A DNA stretch of 64,000 bases from Amphibalanus amphitrite (Eukaryota; Arthropoda; Thecostraca; Balanomorpha; Balanidae). The stretch spans positions 482,501 through 546,500 of the forward strand of contig NW_024881617.1 in assembly GCF_019059575.1 (NCBI RefSeq), read 5' to 3'. The notes beneath the pieces were generated by a model. The model was not told the DNA's origin. It ran no database searches and saw only the letters and a list, made by a program, of their open reading frames with translations. Shown here in pieces: positions 1 to 31,900 of the stretch (its first letter is position 1; each line of letters opens with the position of its first letter). The translations under genes and the position numbers were made by a program.

Positions 1-3000
1 GACGGTATTCCGGTCAGGACGTCCCTCCCACGGCGCCAGGCACGCGAACTGTACCTGTTGTGATGCTCGGGCACGGCGAAGTGGGACGATGGGTGAAGGA
101 ATTATGGTGGAGGGATTTGGAAGCGGGAAGCCATGAGCCAAGAACCCTGGACCTTCCCCGCTTAGTATCTTTGCTTAGAATTGTATTTCGAAGTTGTATC
201 GAATCTTGCCGAAAACAAGAAAGACGTGACACAAGGTTGAGGAAAATCTACGACCTTGGACAAAGATAAGTACGAAACTGGATGTAGGATTTCGAACTAG
301 ATGACAAGTGGCATGCAAAATAACAGACCTCGAGGAGTCTCAACTCGACAGAATCTAAATCCTTATAACTGTGCTGCAGTTGCTGGATATGACACGAACT
401 ATCGTGCGCTTGATGAAATACCCCCTTCTGTAAAATACTGTCGAACGCTTTACGCCTCCATTGGTAATTGAGGTGCACATTCCTCTATCCATGGGCGGGG
501 CAGACTCCACCAGCGCGGATGGGTCAATTTGGCGTCCGACTCCGATTAGCGTGGAGTCTAATCGGACGGTGGCTGGAGATGGTGCCTTGGCTCAGTTCTG
601 GTGGCAATGAACCCAGCTGTGCTATCGGCCCGCGCTCGAATGGCTTGTCGTAGGTGTGGTTGTTCCTAACTGCATTACTAGCGCTCGAGGTTTACGACGC
701 GAAATGTTCTTTTTTTGCCCCAGTGATCATGGGCTACGAATCATAGTTACTCTCAAAATTTATTCACTTTTGAATTATTGCTAAATTTTTTTTCGGCATT
801 TGTCGATAACCGTCCTTTATCATGCTCTCGAGCACTATTCGATATTTACCCAGGGCACTGCAAACGAGTTTGTGCACTAAAACGATTTTGATGAAGTGTG
901 CCTTCGATGATCAATTTCTCAGCTTAATATCATAATCGGGTGAATGACAGTTGTACTAAACCTCATGCAAAAAAAAAAGAAAAACGTTTGAATTCTGTAG
1001 CTCCACGTCAATAATTTTCGTCACCCGAGAGTGAACAAATCTGCCAGAAATCAACCATGGCCGGCCATGGTTGCGTTTCCTGTCAATTAGATACGAGCGC
1101 TATTCATTGGAAACTACAATGGAGTTGTCACAGAATTAGAATCCCATTGTCTTCTGAGAACAGACGCACGGGGTCAAGGCCTTCATGGCCGCGCCGCTGT
1201 CTGGAATAGTCGGGGACGTTTAAATGTCTTCGTAACTATCCAAGAGAAGTCCGCACTTGTCCACCTCCGCAGGGGCTCCCATAAACTCCGGGTGTAAGGC
1301 TGACCCGACCGCCTGCACCCGCCCACCCCACGACCCATAACCGCGATAACCGCGATCCAGCGCCTCCGAGGGTCCACCTGGCCCTGAGAACCTCCCCATG
1401 GTTGGCGCGGGTGTCCGTAGAACTGGTGCACAACTGACCAGTTCTCAGCAGTGGCCATATAGCGGCCGGTTGGGGTTGACCCCGCGCGCTTCAGTCGCTG
1501 TTCTCGGCCAAACGGTCCGTCGGGCGGCGGCGGGCGGTCCGCCCGAGTTATTACTGCCGGGGGCGGCTAGGGGTCAGCAGGGTCAGCTGCGCCGCCTAGC
1601 CCACTGATTGGCTGATGACACGGTGCGCCAAGACTGGAGACGGCCCCGGCCGCGGGGCAGGACGGGACGGGACGGGAGGGAAGGGAGGAGAGGAGAGGAG
1701 AGGGGGGAGATGGAGGCAGAAAAAAGGAATCTAATTTGGTGGAGGCTGGAATGTAGTTAATGGTGTGATAATGAGTCTTGAGGTGATCAGCAGTGTTACA
1801 ATATCTTTGTTAGGCTTCTGTTGTGAGCTGCAAATAGCTCATAAGGAAGCTGTGAACATCAACATCAAACGATGACTCGAACATTCGAGTAAAGGTTGTG
1901 CGACTGACAGTAGGTGTTATTTCTTCAGGCGCAATGAAATAAAAGAAAATGAATGTTGTAATATCTACTCGGTAAAAAGGTTGAGCACCTTTGATCTGGT
2001 TTTCTAGAAAATAAACATCATCTCTCATAGCAATCGTTCTCCAAATCGGCACCAGTACAGACTTTCGTCTCTTGCAGCGGATGTGGGGCTCAGTTCAGAA
2101 GCTGTGGCCGGCAAGAAATATTCCGATCGCGTGATCGAGAGAATGCTGCACCTTAAGATCGCTCCAGAATGCCGGCTCAGTGCAAAAACCACGTCAGAGG
2201 CTCACAGGTGGCCGCGGCCGGCCAGAGCGGCGGTCGTGGCGCACCCGGACCATTTGTGACGCAGACGGTTATGGCGCGCTGGTCCCATTCGCGACGCATC
2301 GCGTGACTTAGATCCATGCATGCCAATGGAATGCGAGCCTCTGTATGGGGGTTGTTAGTAGCCAGGTTTTATTGCCGAGCGGCACTAAAAATGTCAGGGC
2401 ACTAATTGCTACCTGCTTCAGCCGGACTCGGGTGGCACATTCGCGCGACGTTGGCCCTCATGGTCACCACTTTGTGAGGGTGCCTTGGTGAAACGACGAT
2501 GCACAGAAAAAAACTTAGCGAATTACAGGCTAATTAGCAGCGAGAAAAGGTTTATGGAATGAGTTTGGTTACGGTTTTCGTACCACATTTGCCGGTTAAA
2601 CAATACAAATATGAATTAAAACTATTACAAACTTTTTTTCCATAAGTAGCAGTAGCATCACTTTTGCTCCAGATAGCTCTATTTTCACCAAAGTGCAAAG
2701 TACCGTCATACCGTCGCCCAGTTCCCAGTCCAGTTCCATCTCCCCCTTCTAGCTCCCAGTACCAATACCAATACCATTGTAATGTAAGGAGGGTGTGCTT
2801 AGCTCGTGCTCCACCAGGGCTTGGCCGGTCGCTGCATATCAATAAGATCACGCCTACCCATTCAGTTCACACATAGTTATTTTTCCAGTCACCATAAACT
2901 AGCGGTGCCACCTGCAATGACTTGTACGGGCGGCTTGCACCCTCACACGCCCATCTAAGTCAGCATTAGCGTCGCAGTGGAGTTGCACTGGCCATATCGG

Positions 3001-3501
3001 ACTGAAATGTGACTGCGGACGTCTGTTATTATCCTAGAGCCGGTTTCATATCAATCGTCAGTGAGCATGTTCACACCGGTATCGCGCTCACCTCTGTGGA
3101 TTTGGGTGAAGTGTTTATCGCTTGCATACTTGTACACTTGCTCAGCCGCATTTGATGGTGTGAACTGAACGTTGAACTGATCCGCTAAGTTGTATGCGGC
3201 CTTGTACATTTGCCTGCTCATTGTTGAAGGAGCCTTTCGTGCAACTAAATAACCATCCTTGCAACAGGATTACATGCGATCTAAGCCTTAAGATTTCGAA
3301 CACGTATCTCAAAAGCCGCGATGATTGCTAGCATCACGCAAAGCAGTCCATCACTGACTTTGCAATTCTTTAATTTATTGTAGCATTTCCGATGCAAAGC
3401 ATGAGCCCGCATAATAAACTGCATGAACGGCACTTCACGCCATGCCTATTGCATAGGGCGCTATAAGGAGCAACATCCACATGTGTCAGTGACTCATTAG
3501 T
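1..3501. other. Non-coding upstream region, no gene recognised
   Basis: I see no exon-like reading frame with splice sites or family similarity here. Short open frames overlap in several phases and look random. Visible landmarks are a purine-rich tract of GGGAC and GGAGA repeats near 1658-1710 and a run of ACCAAT-type repeats near 2757-2778. The latter recurs in similar form near 26992-27008. Regulatory DNA for Rab23 or distal introns of a gene outside the window cannot be excluded. Confidence 0.5.
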
Positions 3502-4389
3502 CGTTTATTACGAGCGAGCGAGCGCAGCGAGCGAAGTGAGTCTTTTCAATATAACGGAAAAATCTCAGTATGAGCGGCCCGGCCCGGCCCGGCCCGGCCT
3601 GTAACGCTTTTGAGAGGCTTATATCTCAGCAACCGCTGGACCGATTGGCCTGCGGTCTTTTTTGTTGGGTAGCCCCATCCCTTCTACCCCGTAATTGACT
3701 ACTTTTGATACATCTCAGTGACCGTCGTGGCACGTGCCACGTGAAAAGTCAAGGGTGTTCAAGCTGTTTTGCAAAAGTAGTGATTTTGAGAGGCTCATAT
3801 CTCAGCAGCCGCTTGGGCGATTGACTTGCGGTAATTTTTGTAGGGTAGCAGCATCACTTCTACCCAAAATAGGATACTCTCGATGCATGTGGGTCACCCC
3901 CAGTGCACGTGCAAAATACAACAATAAGAGGTGCCAAATTTGTTCCCATTTCAGTAGCTCGGTAATTACTGGGGCGATTTCGCTGAAACTTGGCATACAG
4001 GTAGGCACCCACCAGGCAATGCATTCCCATGTGTTGGGGTTAGGGTGCTACTGCACGTGCGCACGTGCAGGGGGCGTTTCCAGATCTCGAGAACGGCTGG
4101 GCCGATTGCGCTCAAATTTGGTACACGGTTGGGGACCAGTTAGTAGGGTGCCGTGCAAAAGTCATTTTGGACCCCGTTTGCACGTGCGCACGTGCAGAAT
4201 GCTGCTTCCAGATCTCAGGAACGGCTGGGCCGATTGCGTTCAAATTTGGCACACCGCTAGCGACCGGTTAGAAGGGTGCTTTGCGCAAGCCCGTTGGAAG
4301 CACCCTCTCGCCCTTCCGCACGTGCAGGGCTCACTATCTCGCTCGCTCGTTCTTCGCCCAAAAGGCGTTTTACTGGTATCTAATAAACG
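3502..4389. repeat. Interspersed repeat element with CGTTTATTA inverted ends
   Basis: The segment starts with CGTTTATTA followed by a GAGCGAGCGAGCG tract and ends with an inverted counterpart: CGCTCGCTCG, then TAATAAACG. Inside is a CCCGG-type run (about 3574-3600) and several degenerate internal copies of a phrase like ATCTCAGCAACCGCTGG..CGATTG. Copies start near 3622, 3797, 4081 and 4208; the last two are 127-128 bp apart. The 4050-4330 part carries repeated CACGTGCGCACGTG palindromes. The internal 220-residue open frame is a by-product of these repeats. No transposase is seen, so it is probably a non-autonomous element. I could not define a target duplication. Confidence 0.55.
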
Positions 4390-4578
4390 TCATTGATCGT
4401 ATTTCTGTTAACTGGTGTGTGCATTTTGTTTCAGTTGTCATGGACTTCAAGCGTTGTCCGCAACTGTTCACCACTGCCTAAGTAGCCACTGGTGTCTGCT
4501 CGTGCCACTAGTGCTCGTGCCATTGTCAAGGGTCTCCGGCTAGTCATTTAGTCCTCCGCAAACCCTACGATCGTCACA
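4390..4578 (+). promoter_or_regulatory. Rab23 5' leader and probable core promoter
   Basis: This 189-bp unique stretch lies between the repeat element and the Rab23 start codon. It contains TTTCAGTTGTC near 4421-4433, which fits the arthropod initiator TCAGT. No TATA box is evident at a suitable distance. The context before the start codon (GTCACAATG) is favourable for arthropod translation initiation. The placement of the transcription start is inference; a 5' RACE product would settle it. Confidence 0.35.
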
Positions 4579-24224
<19,646 letters not shown>

Positions 24225-25420
24225 TGCAGGGCCGACGCCTGAGAGCGGGTGTTAGTGGTTTAGAGACCGCCATGGACGAAATATTGGACGGTGCCTTGAA
24301 TAGGCTTCCATGGATACCTACTGCTATAAATATTAGCGTGGATTTGGTGTGTGAATAGCGTCGCAAGTACGTTTCCGAACACATTGTGAGTGTGAGATTG
24401 TTAGTGCGCCGTACAGAAACTACCGTGCAAGCGACTCTACCGTGACATGAGCATCCACGTCCCGTGACTCGTGAGTGCGCCGCCCGACCAGCAACAGACC
24501 TCGCGCTGTTGCGAATCGCCCGACCGAGACAGCACGGCCCGGGCCTGCCGGCAGCCGCCCGACCGCCAAGGTCATCGCTGGCCGCACGGACCCAGCGCGA
24601 AACCGGTCGGCGGGGCAGCGGCCGCCCCCCTGCCGACGGTTTGGCCGAGGAGCAGAGCCAACGCCGCTACAAACAAGTTATGTCCGTCTAATATCATAAG
24701 CACGGCTTCTGAAGACGAGAGTGTTATCTGATTGCTTAGTGTTATCTGATTGATGCATGAGTGATTGCGATTTATGTGAATTTTGGAATGGCGATGTGCT
24801 GGTGGCCTCAGAACTGATGGAACAGCGCCACCTGCTGGTTGAACAGTGACTATGGGTTCCCATAACTCGCCACAGGTGGCAGCAGAAGTGACGGCGGGCT
24901 CCTGCTCTGCTCGGCATCAGGTGCCGAAGTGAATGAGTGTGACGGGGGCTGTGTTGTTTGTCCAAACAGACGGCAGCTCCCATATTTGTGATAAATAATG
25001 CATGTTTTTGCTACGTGCCTATGTGCCATGTAACCACGCGTGGGTCGTCCCACTGCCTATAGGTATGCTCAACATTGTACCCGAGGTCTAACGAGATATC
25101 CTCGTCGTAAATAAAAGCCAGTAACACAAGCGTGAAACAAAATGGGCAAATACGGTCCACTAGGTACCTACCTACCACACACTTGAAACCTGAGTCACTG
25201 CCACTAAGAATCGGAAAAGCCACTACATTCGAACCTAAACGAAACTTTACCGCACTTCTGCACATCTATATTTTAAGAAACACAATGACCATGCAATACA
25301 CTATATAACATCTGCACAATCCAACGACTATTAAAAAACACACCACCCCAGCATACCTCGCATCCATCATCACTTCACACATAGCACCGACGGCACCAAA
25401 GTCTGGTATGAGACCACCAA
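24225..25420. other. Convergent intergenic region between Rab23 and MRPS17
   Basis: This region holds the 3' ends of two convergent genes. A plus-strand AATAAA near 25108-25114 could end Rab23 transcripts. GC-rich sequence at 24470-24660 has open frames in all three plus phases with no recognisable protein. Nothing else is identified. Confidence 0.4.
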
Positions 25421-27292
25421 TCACCACTGGTGCGGCTCCCACTTTCCGTCGTCGTGCCATTTGACCTCGGGCTCGCGGTGCGACCAGTCCTTCTTGCCCT
25501 CCTGCCAGCCCCGCGGCGGAGCGCTCTCGTAGTCGAAGGTGACGCCACCGTCCTTCCCTGCCAGCTGGGCCTCCAGGTCCACGTGCTCTCTGTGGAGTAC
25601 AACAGTAGAGTGAGTGGCATGCTAAAGAAGGACGTGAACTAAAGCGAGGGTTGACATTTCAAGTAAAGGCAGAGGTTGCAATCAAAGCATTAGAACCGTG
25701 GTGACAACTCACTGATTCGATTCGGGTGATCACACCAATCTGTCATTCAGAAGCGATCAAGAAGCGACCAGTACGATGAACAACGAATGATCGCGAACGT
25801 CTCCAGATACTTGCCAATTGCCATTCAAAACATTAAAAGCGCAGCTTCATTAAAATAAGCACCCAGTTTCAAAATTATTTTACGACATCAAAATGTGCTT
25901 CCCTGTGTTGTAATGAATAATGCGCCATCTCAGTTTCCGTCCCCTTGTCCCTCTCTCGACCTCCAGCGGTACGACGCACGCACCTGTACTCCGTTCCCAT
26001 GACCAGTTTGCCGGTGATGGGATCCCTGTTGTCGCCGTAACGATACACCGTCTTCAGCAGCTGGAACTTGACCTTGCCGAGGGCGTCGTCGGGCATCTGT
26101 TCGATGAGCACGGTGTCTCCGGCGCGGCACTGGTGCTGCGGGTCCCGAACGTCCAGTGTGGTGTTCTCCGGGAAAAACTGGCACCGAGCACAGGTTAAAT
26201 AAGATGAACAACAGTGCTATAGCGAAATGATAGAGTTTTGTGATATCTGATGGCAAATAAATGCAATAAAATCCAATATTATCAACAAAAGTACAAAATA
26301 ACAGCAATAGATGCTACACAAGAAAAGGGGGAATGTAGGATGAAGACAAAGTCACTAAACAACCAAGGCTCTAAAACATCAAAATATGAAGAAAGAGGAC
26401 AAATATGAAGAGTCCAAGTTTCAAAAAAAAAAACTTAAGATAATTAATACTGATGCCTAGTTTCCTTATCTCTAGCTGAAAGATATCTGCTACAGAATAA
26501 AATTGCAGCCTCAAAGCCCAGAGATCAATGGTTATCCAACACTAATGGTGGAGCTGGCAGATGCTTCCAATCTTTCTATTACAAACTTTGAAATCAACTG
26601 AAAGTTCTAACAAGACAACTGACAACTGCAGCAAGAAGCAAAGAAACAAATGAAATTAAGAAGCCTATGCTTTTAGGGTAAAGAGCATAGAAATAGAATG
26701 TATGTAACAGCATCAGAATCAGATCCCACTCTAACCTTAACTAGGCAGCAAATTTACACCAGCCAGCACATTCCAAGCTTAACACTTCTACTGCAGTTCT
26801 ATTGCTGAATTTTATATTGCAAGATTTCTAAATTTCTATTTAGGTGTGTGCATTTGTGAAAATACAATTGCAATAAGACCACTTATTACAACACATCTAG
26901 CAGCATTTTCTCTGCATCATTTTCTTGGACAACACAGACAGTGTGCAAGCACATCAACATGGCACCACTGCAGTCAATCCACTAGGTATGCAATACCAAT
27001 ACCAATACACAGTAGGTACACACTGGCAGTCGGCAGAGAGGACGAGTCTCAAAGAGATGAGTGGACTTGAAGAAAATATCATGTTTCATATTTTCGTGTG
27101 TGCTTAGTATAAGTGGGAACGAATATTAAAAATAAGGCAACTTACAAACATCAAAAATTAGACAACTTAGTAGGTACTTACCGCATTCAGTATTTCGTCT
27201 CTCTTCAGGGTTCGAACCGTGACTTTGGCTAAGCCCTCAACATTTGAAGGTAGACATTGACCGAGGTACATTGTTAATCGTCTTGCGGCCAT
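25421..27292 (-). CDS. MRPS17: Mitochondrial small-subunit ribosomal protein uS17m (MRPS17)
   Basis: This is a component of the mitochondrial 28S ribosomal subunit. Three minus-strand exons, 27182-27292, 25984-26177 and 25421-25589, join in phase to 157 aa. The OB-fold core is recognisable: an N-terminal strand with GLAKVTVRTL, then QHQCRAGDTVLIEQMP, KFQLLKTVYRYGDNRDPITG and MGTEYR. DPxTGK near 90-95 aligns with human MRPS17. After the core comes a tail rich in Trp, Asp and His (DYESAPPRGW, KKDWSH, EVKWHDDGKW), which I associate with the arthropod form. The first exon supplies MAARRLTMYLGQ, a basic start suited to mitochondrial import. The introns contain no recognised element. The gene is convergent with Rab23 and head-to-head with the monooxygenase. 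Identity rests on family similarity seen by eye. Confidence 0.88.
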
Positions 27293-28964
27293 ATTAACAG
27301 CTTAAAACAAAAATATGTTGTCTAATGAACCACTTGTCTGATAAATTTCAGGATTTTTTTGCGAATATGCAAACTCTGCTGCAGCTTTAAAATGTCTGAA
27401 GAGCGTTATTATTGAAACGATTAGGATATGGTAGTATTGCTAGGAAAACTTTGTTAGGCCATGAAAATGCATTGAAACCTCCCTTCATCAAGATAAATTG
27501 TTAGAGATACTGGTTCGTAACGTAACTGTGAAAATTGATCTAAAACGAAAAAAAGCTTTGGAATTTATGTTTTAACCAATTTTATCAAGTAAAACGGTGA
27601 GTTCTTAAAAAATAAAATGGACTTTCACAACGCTCTTTTTTCCCTTTATGTGAAAGCTACCAAATAGCTTATGCAAGGCAAAAGATAAACAATCCCGTCA
27701 GCACCAGTTCAGTTCGCATCGTGTCGAGGTCGAGCCGGAATTGATGCCTCAATTTCAATTTCAATTCGGGGACCGTTGCAGTTGCTGTTGCTATTCAGTC
27801 ACCTTTTCTCAAGGACGTCTCTTTTCTTGAGGGCAAGTTGTGAGAGTCGTCTGATCTTTGTCGCCTCTTGATTGCCAATCAAGCCTGAATCATCATTGAT
27901 ACTGTTTGGATTGTTTTGCCAGTTTTGGTAAGTCAAAGTTGAGATAAAATTCACAGCTTTTCATACAATTTTTACTGCTGTCTGTTTTAACTTTCGCCTG
28001 CTGATCATGTAGCTAGACTAGAGCTTTTGCGATTTTCTTAGCCGTAGCCCTTTTAAGGTTCTCATTTTTGGCTTTTGTAATAATCTGCTGAATGACACTT
28101 TCCTGTAAAACTTTGGTAGCATTTTAAGCATTTGAAGTTCACACTGAACCTACATTATCACTGAACCTGTGCTGTTGAGACCTCAGTAACTCAGTTGATA
28201 ACATTTTACAGTACTCAACTAGGGTGCCGTGCATAATAGAGCCAGATCAGAAAAATCCAAACTCTATGCCAGTCGCCAGATGCCTCAGGGACTCTTATGC
28301 TCTGAACTTTGGCACAAACAATTTTGCACTGATATTTTGCCATGATTTGTGGCAAAATTTACCTTTTTGTCCATTTAAGCTCATACCCAGCCAGCAAAAT
28401 TGGTATGAACTGTATCTTGATCTGGTTTGCTCTGGCTAGTTCCGGCACCTTACTTTGGTTAAAGTACATGCAACTTGCAAGGTCTGGAGCTCTACTGGAG
28501 CTGACACAGGATCCCAGAGCTCGCCCGCACGCGGCACGGTACCACAGCCGGACTTAGGCAGCATCAGCCATGCCGTATCTCAATCGTACTTCAGCCACAG
28601 TAAGCCAGAGCAGCTAAGAGACAGCTGGACCTGGCTGTGGCAGAACCGTAGCAGGAAGCCGGACTTGAGCCGGAGTTGGTGGTCTGAAACCACACCCACT
28701 CGGGAGCACTATGGCAAAGGCTGGCTAGCCAGAATAGAGCCATATCGACCCAAACCCCTTGTTCCGACGGTGTTCCATTTACACCGTCCAAAATCTGGCC
28801 AGTCGGAGTTGCCGGGGCAAAACGGACTTAAGCCAAACCATATTGCTGGCTGGGTACACATGCTGATGTAGAGTACTGGTCTACTTTGCCTGACCATCAT
28901 TATTTGTATTTCATTCACCCATTTGTGACCGAGGTACGGCTGGTTCACAGAGCACTGAGCAGCG
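27293..28964. promoter_or_regulatory. Shared 5' region between MRPS17 and the monooxygenase
   Basis: The two start codons are 1.67 kb apart and point away from each other. A candidate plus-strand leader exon begins near an arthropod-type initiator (TTCAGTTCG, about 27708-27716) and would end at TTTTG|GTAAGT near 27929. An acceptor, GGTTCACAG, lies just before the monooxygenase start (about 28943-28951). The 28200-28860 part has repeat-like CAGCC/GCCAG phrases that I cannot classify. All of this is inference from signals. Confidence 0.35.
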
Positions 28965-31900
28965 ATGCTGAAGGTCGCAGTGATTGGGGCCGGAGCCGCC
29001 GGGCTGGTGGCTGCCCGCCTGCTGTCTGCCGAGCCTGCCGTGTTTGCGCCGCCCGTGGTGTTTGAGCAGGCGGCTACCATCGGTGGAACCTGGGTCTACA
29101 CAGACCAGGTCGGCAAGGATCGCCATGGCCTGCCCATCCACTCCAGCATGTACCGAAACCTTCGGTGAGTATGGTGTGCCCACAGCGCCTTCAGGATGGA
29201 TTGGTATTGAATTATGAGGTGGCTTCCTGACTCAGCCTGTGGCCTGTGAATTGGAATAGGGGTGAGGTTATTGCTATGTATGATGTTCAACTCTAAGATA
29301 AGTGATGAGAATATTCCGTGATTTAATTCATCATGGCTTTTACATAGCTATGTCCTTGGTAAAAAGCACGTAAGATGCATCTCTTTTTGTGCCATTCGAT
29401 CCTTACAATTACGTAATACCTACATGCTGTGCTGCCCCAGTTCCTTCACTGTCAGCTGTACTATTACAGTTGTCACCCTGACTCTTTGCAGAACGAATTT
29501 GCCCAAAGAGGTAATGGGCTTTCCAGATTTTCCATTTAAGGAAACAAGCTACAACGGAAAGTCGTTTATTTTCCACGAAGAAGTGCTCGATTACTTGCGC
29601 AGCTATGCGTCTGAGTTCAACTTGGAACGATTCATTTCGGTAAGTTTGACTTTCAAACATTTATCTGCGAGGTATAACATCAGAAAGTAATATGAATCGT
29701 TAATTTGTTGGCATAACTTGCTTCATTGGATATACCGTGAACTGTTTCCCAGGTCGCTAACATCGTTGTGTTTCTTTGGTCTTTGTAAATGAGCTGTTGG
29801 ATCTGATACAGTCAAAAGTTCAAGTGCCAGTGATTTTGATGGTTTTTAAGCGCTTTTGTGAATATCGTGTTACCCTAGCTCCCACGTTTTTACGGTGAAA
29901 CCGATAAGTGAACCCGCTAAGCTTTTTTTCTTGAATTGTTAGTTCCGATCGCATGTTAGCCCAAGGGCCTGCAAAAAGAGGAACAGATAAACCTAAAGCC
30001 TTTTTCTATGCCAGTGTAGCTAAGTCACACGTTGTCAACACCTCGTTTTTTTGCGTTGTGCTCAGCTAGGGCGTCATGGCATAAGACACAAATGTAGTGA
30101 AGTATGTGATTGGTTGTGGATATTGTTTGTCTATAAAGTAGCCTTCTGTATCCTTGTAATGAGTATATAGTACATGCCTAATTGATAACGACGCTGTACT
30201 GTACTGGTGGTAGTCGTATACCAATACGTCTTAGCTGCTGGTGAAGTGAACGTTTCTTTCTTGATCACATAGCGACATGCGTTGAGTGGTATAAAAAAAT
30301 CATGTCGCGAAAAAAAACTTTCGATGGGCATTTTAAGACTTTCCGCAAATGCGTCATTATATTTGAACAAAGCTTTGGTCAAAAAGGCCAACCGTTTGTC
30401 ATTCGAAGGGCAAAAATTGTGAAATTGAACGATATGCGGATGTGATATATGTACCATAAGACGTGCCAAAGCTGCCGGTGCTGAGATATTCGCGAAAAAG
30501 GAAAACATTACAGAGAAACAAACATACCCCGAATGCCACGACGCGGTTAAAAAGGTAAGGGTAACCTTTCACCAGATTACTCACCAAAGGCCTGAAGAAA
30601 CAGGCATAAACTCGGTGGACTACTCTCTTGTACTCAGACAGACTCAGTAAAAAATGTATGCTCTTATCTCAAGTACCTTTTCAGAACAGCAAGTCATTGA
30701 TTCATATGCCTTGCTTCTCATAGCTGAGACTTGAGTTGGTGCTATTGCTGGTGGCTTTTTGTACGATCCTTTTCCACGAGTGAGATGAGACTGTTGCGGC
30801 TTATATAACGCTGAGCAATATAACTTAAGTTTTTAGAAGTCGACTGCGTCGTTGAAAAGCGGCGTTTCCCATTGATAACTGCAAGTTGTTGCGAAATCAG
30901 ATACAGGAAATCCTCTACGACTTGCGAGTCATCTGAATTGGACTTTGACCCGGTCGCTGCCTATACAATGCGTAGTAAGTTTGTATCGTAATTCGGGCTG
31001 GAATGTTTTGTCAGAAGCCACTCACCCCACTTGATTGCTTTGTTGCCTCTCAGTATTTTGTCTTATTTCTATGCGTATCGCGGCGGATTTCATCAGTTTT
31101 TATTTCGGCTCACACCTCTCCGCACCCTGCTAGTAAGGTGCGTTTCGAGTGACCTCAGCTAAGCTGCTTTTTATGCACTTGTTGTCGACCGGGGGGCATG
31201 GCTCTTATGTCCGCATCGCTGGCCCGATAAGGTGATATGAGATACCTCTGCGCATATATCGTACCTGGGCACACGTGCGCGGGAGCGTGCGAATCGCGGT
31301 ATTCTTACTCATCTGAATGAAATGGATATGTGAACTGGTGCTGCTTTTACATATGTTGAGTCACGATTCTCGGCATTGTGGATACCCTAGATGTTACTAT
31401 CCAGAACGTTCATGAACAGATGCATCTGCATAGCACCATTGCCCTGCAGCTTAAATTGAGAAGCAGCTTGGGATGACATTAGCAGTGACGTTTGCTCTTT
31501 TCGGCTACACTTGCATTAAAACATAGACCGAGGCGAGATAAGAACAACAATTGTAAAGTCATTAAATGACATGCTGACTTCAGGTATCAAATAGATTCGA
31601 AGTAAATCTTTTTTTTTTAATTCCACCGGTCTCGTTCTTATTCTCAATAAAGTAACAGTTTTCATTTAAGCTTAAATTTCTCTCTGCTGGCAATCAGAGG
31701 CGTCAGTTGGCGGCTCAAAACAAATATTTACTCTTTCTCCTACCAGATCTCTTTCTCACTTACTCACTCTCATACTACCCCGTCCCTCACTCTTCCCCAG
31801 TTTGAGACACGTGTGGAACAGGTGACCCCTCTGAGCGTGGGTGACCCTCGCTCGGGATGGAGTATCACCACTCGTAACCTGACCACGGGCGCGGTCGAAA

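Noticed and set aside
3734..4396. 220-residue open frame
   Set aside because: It spans degenerate tandem copies inside a repeat element and has no recognisable domain.
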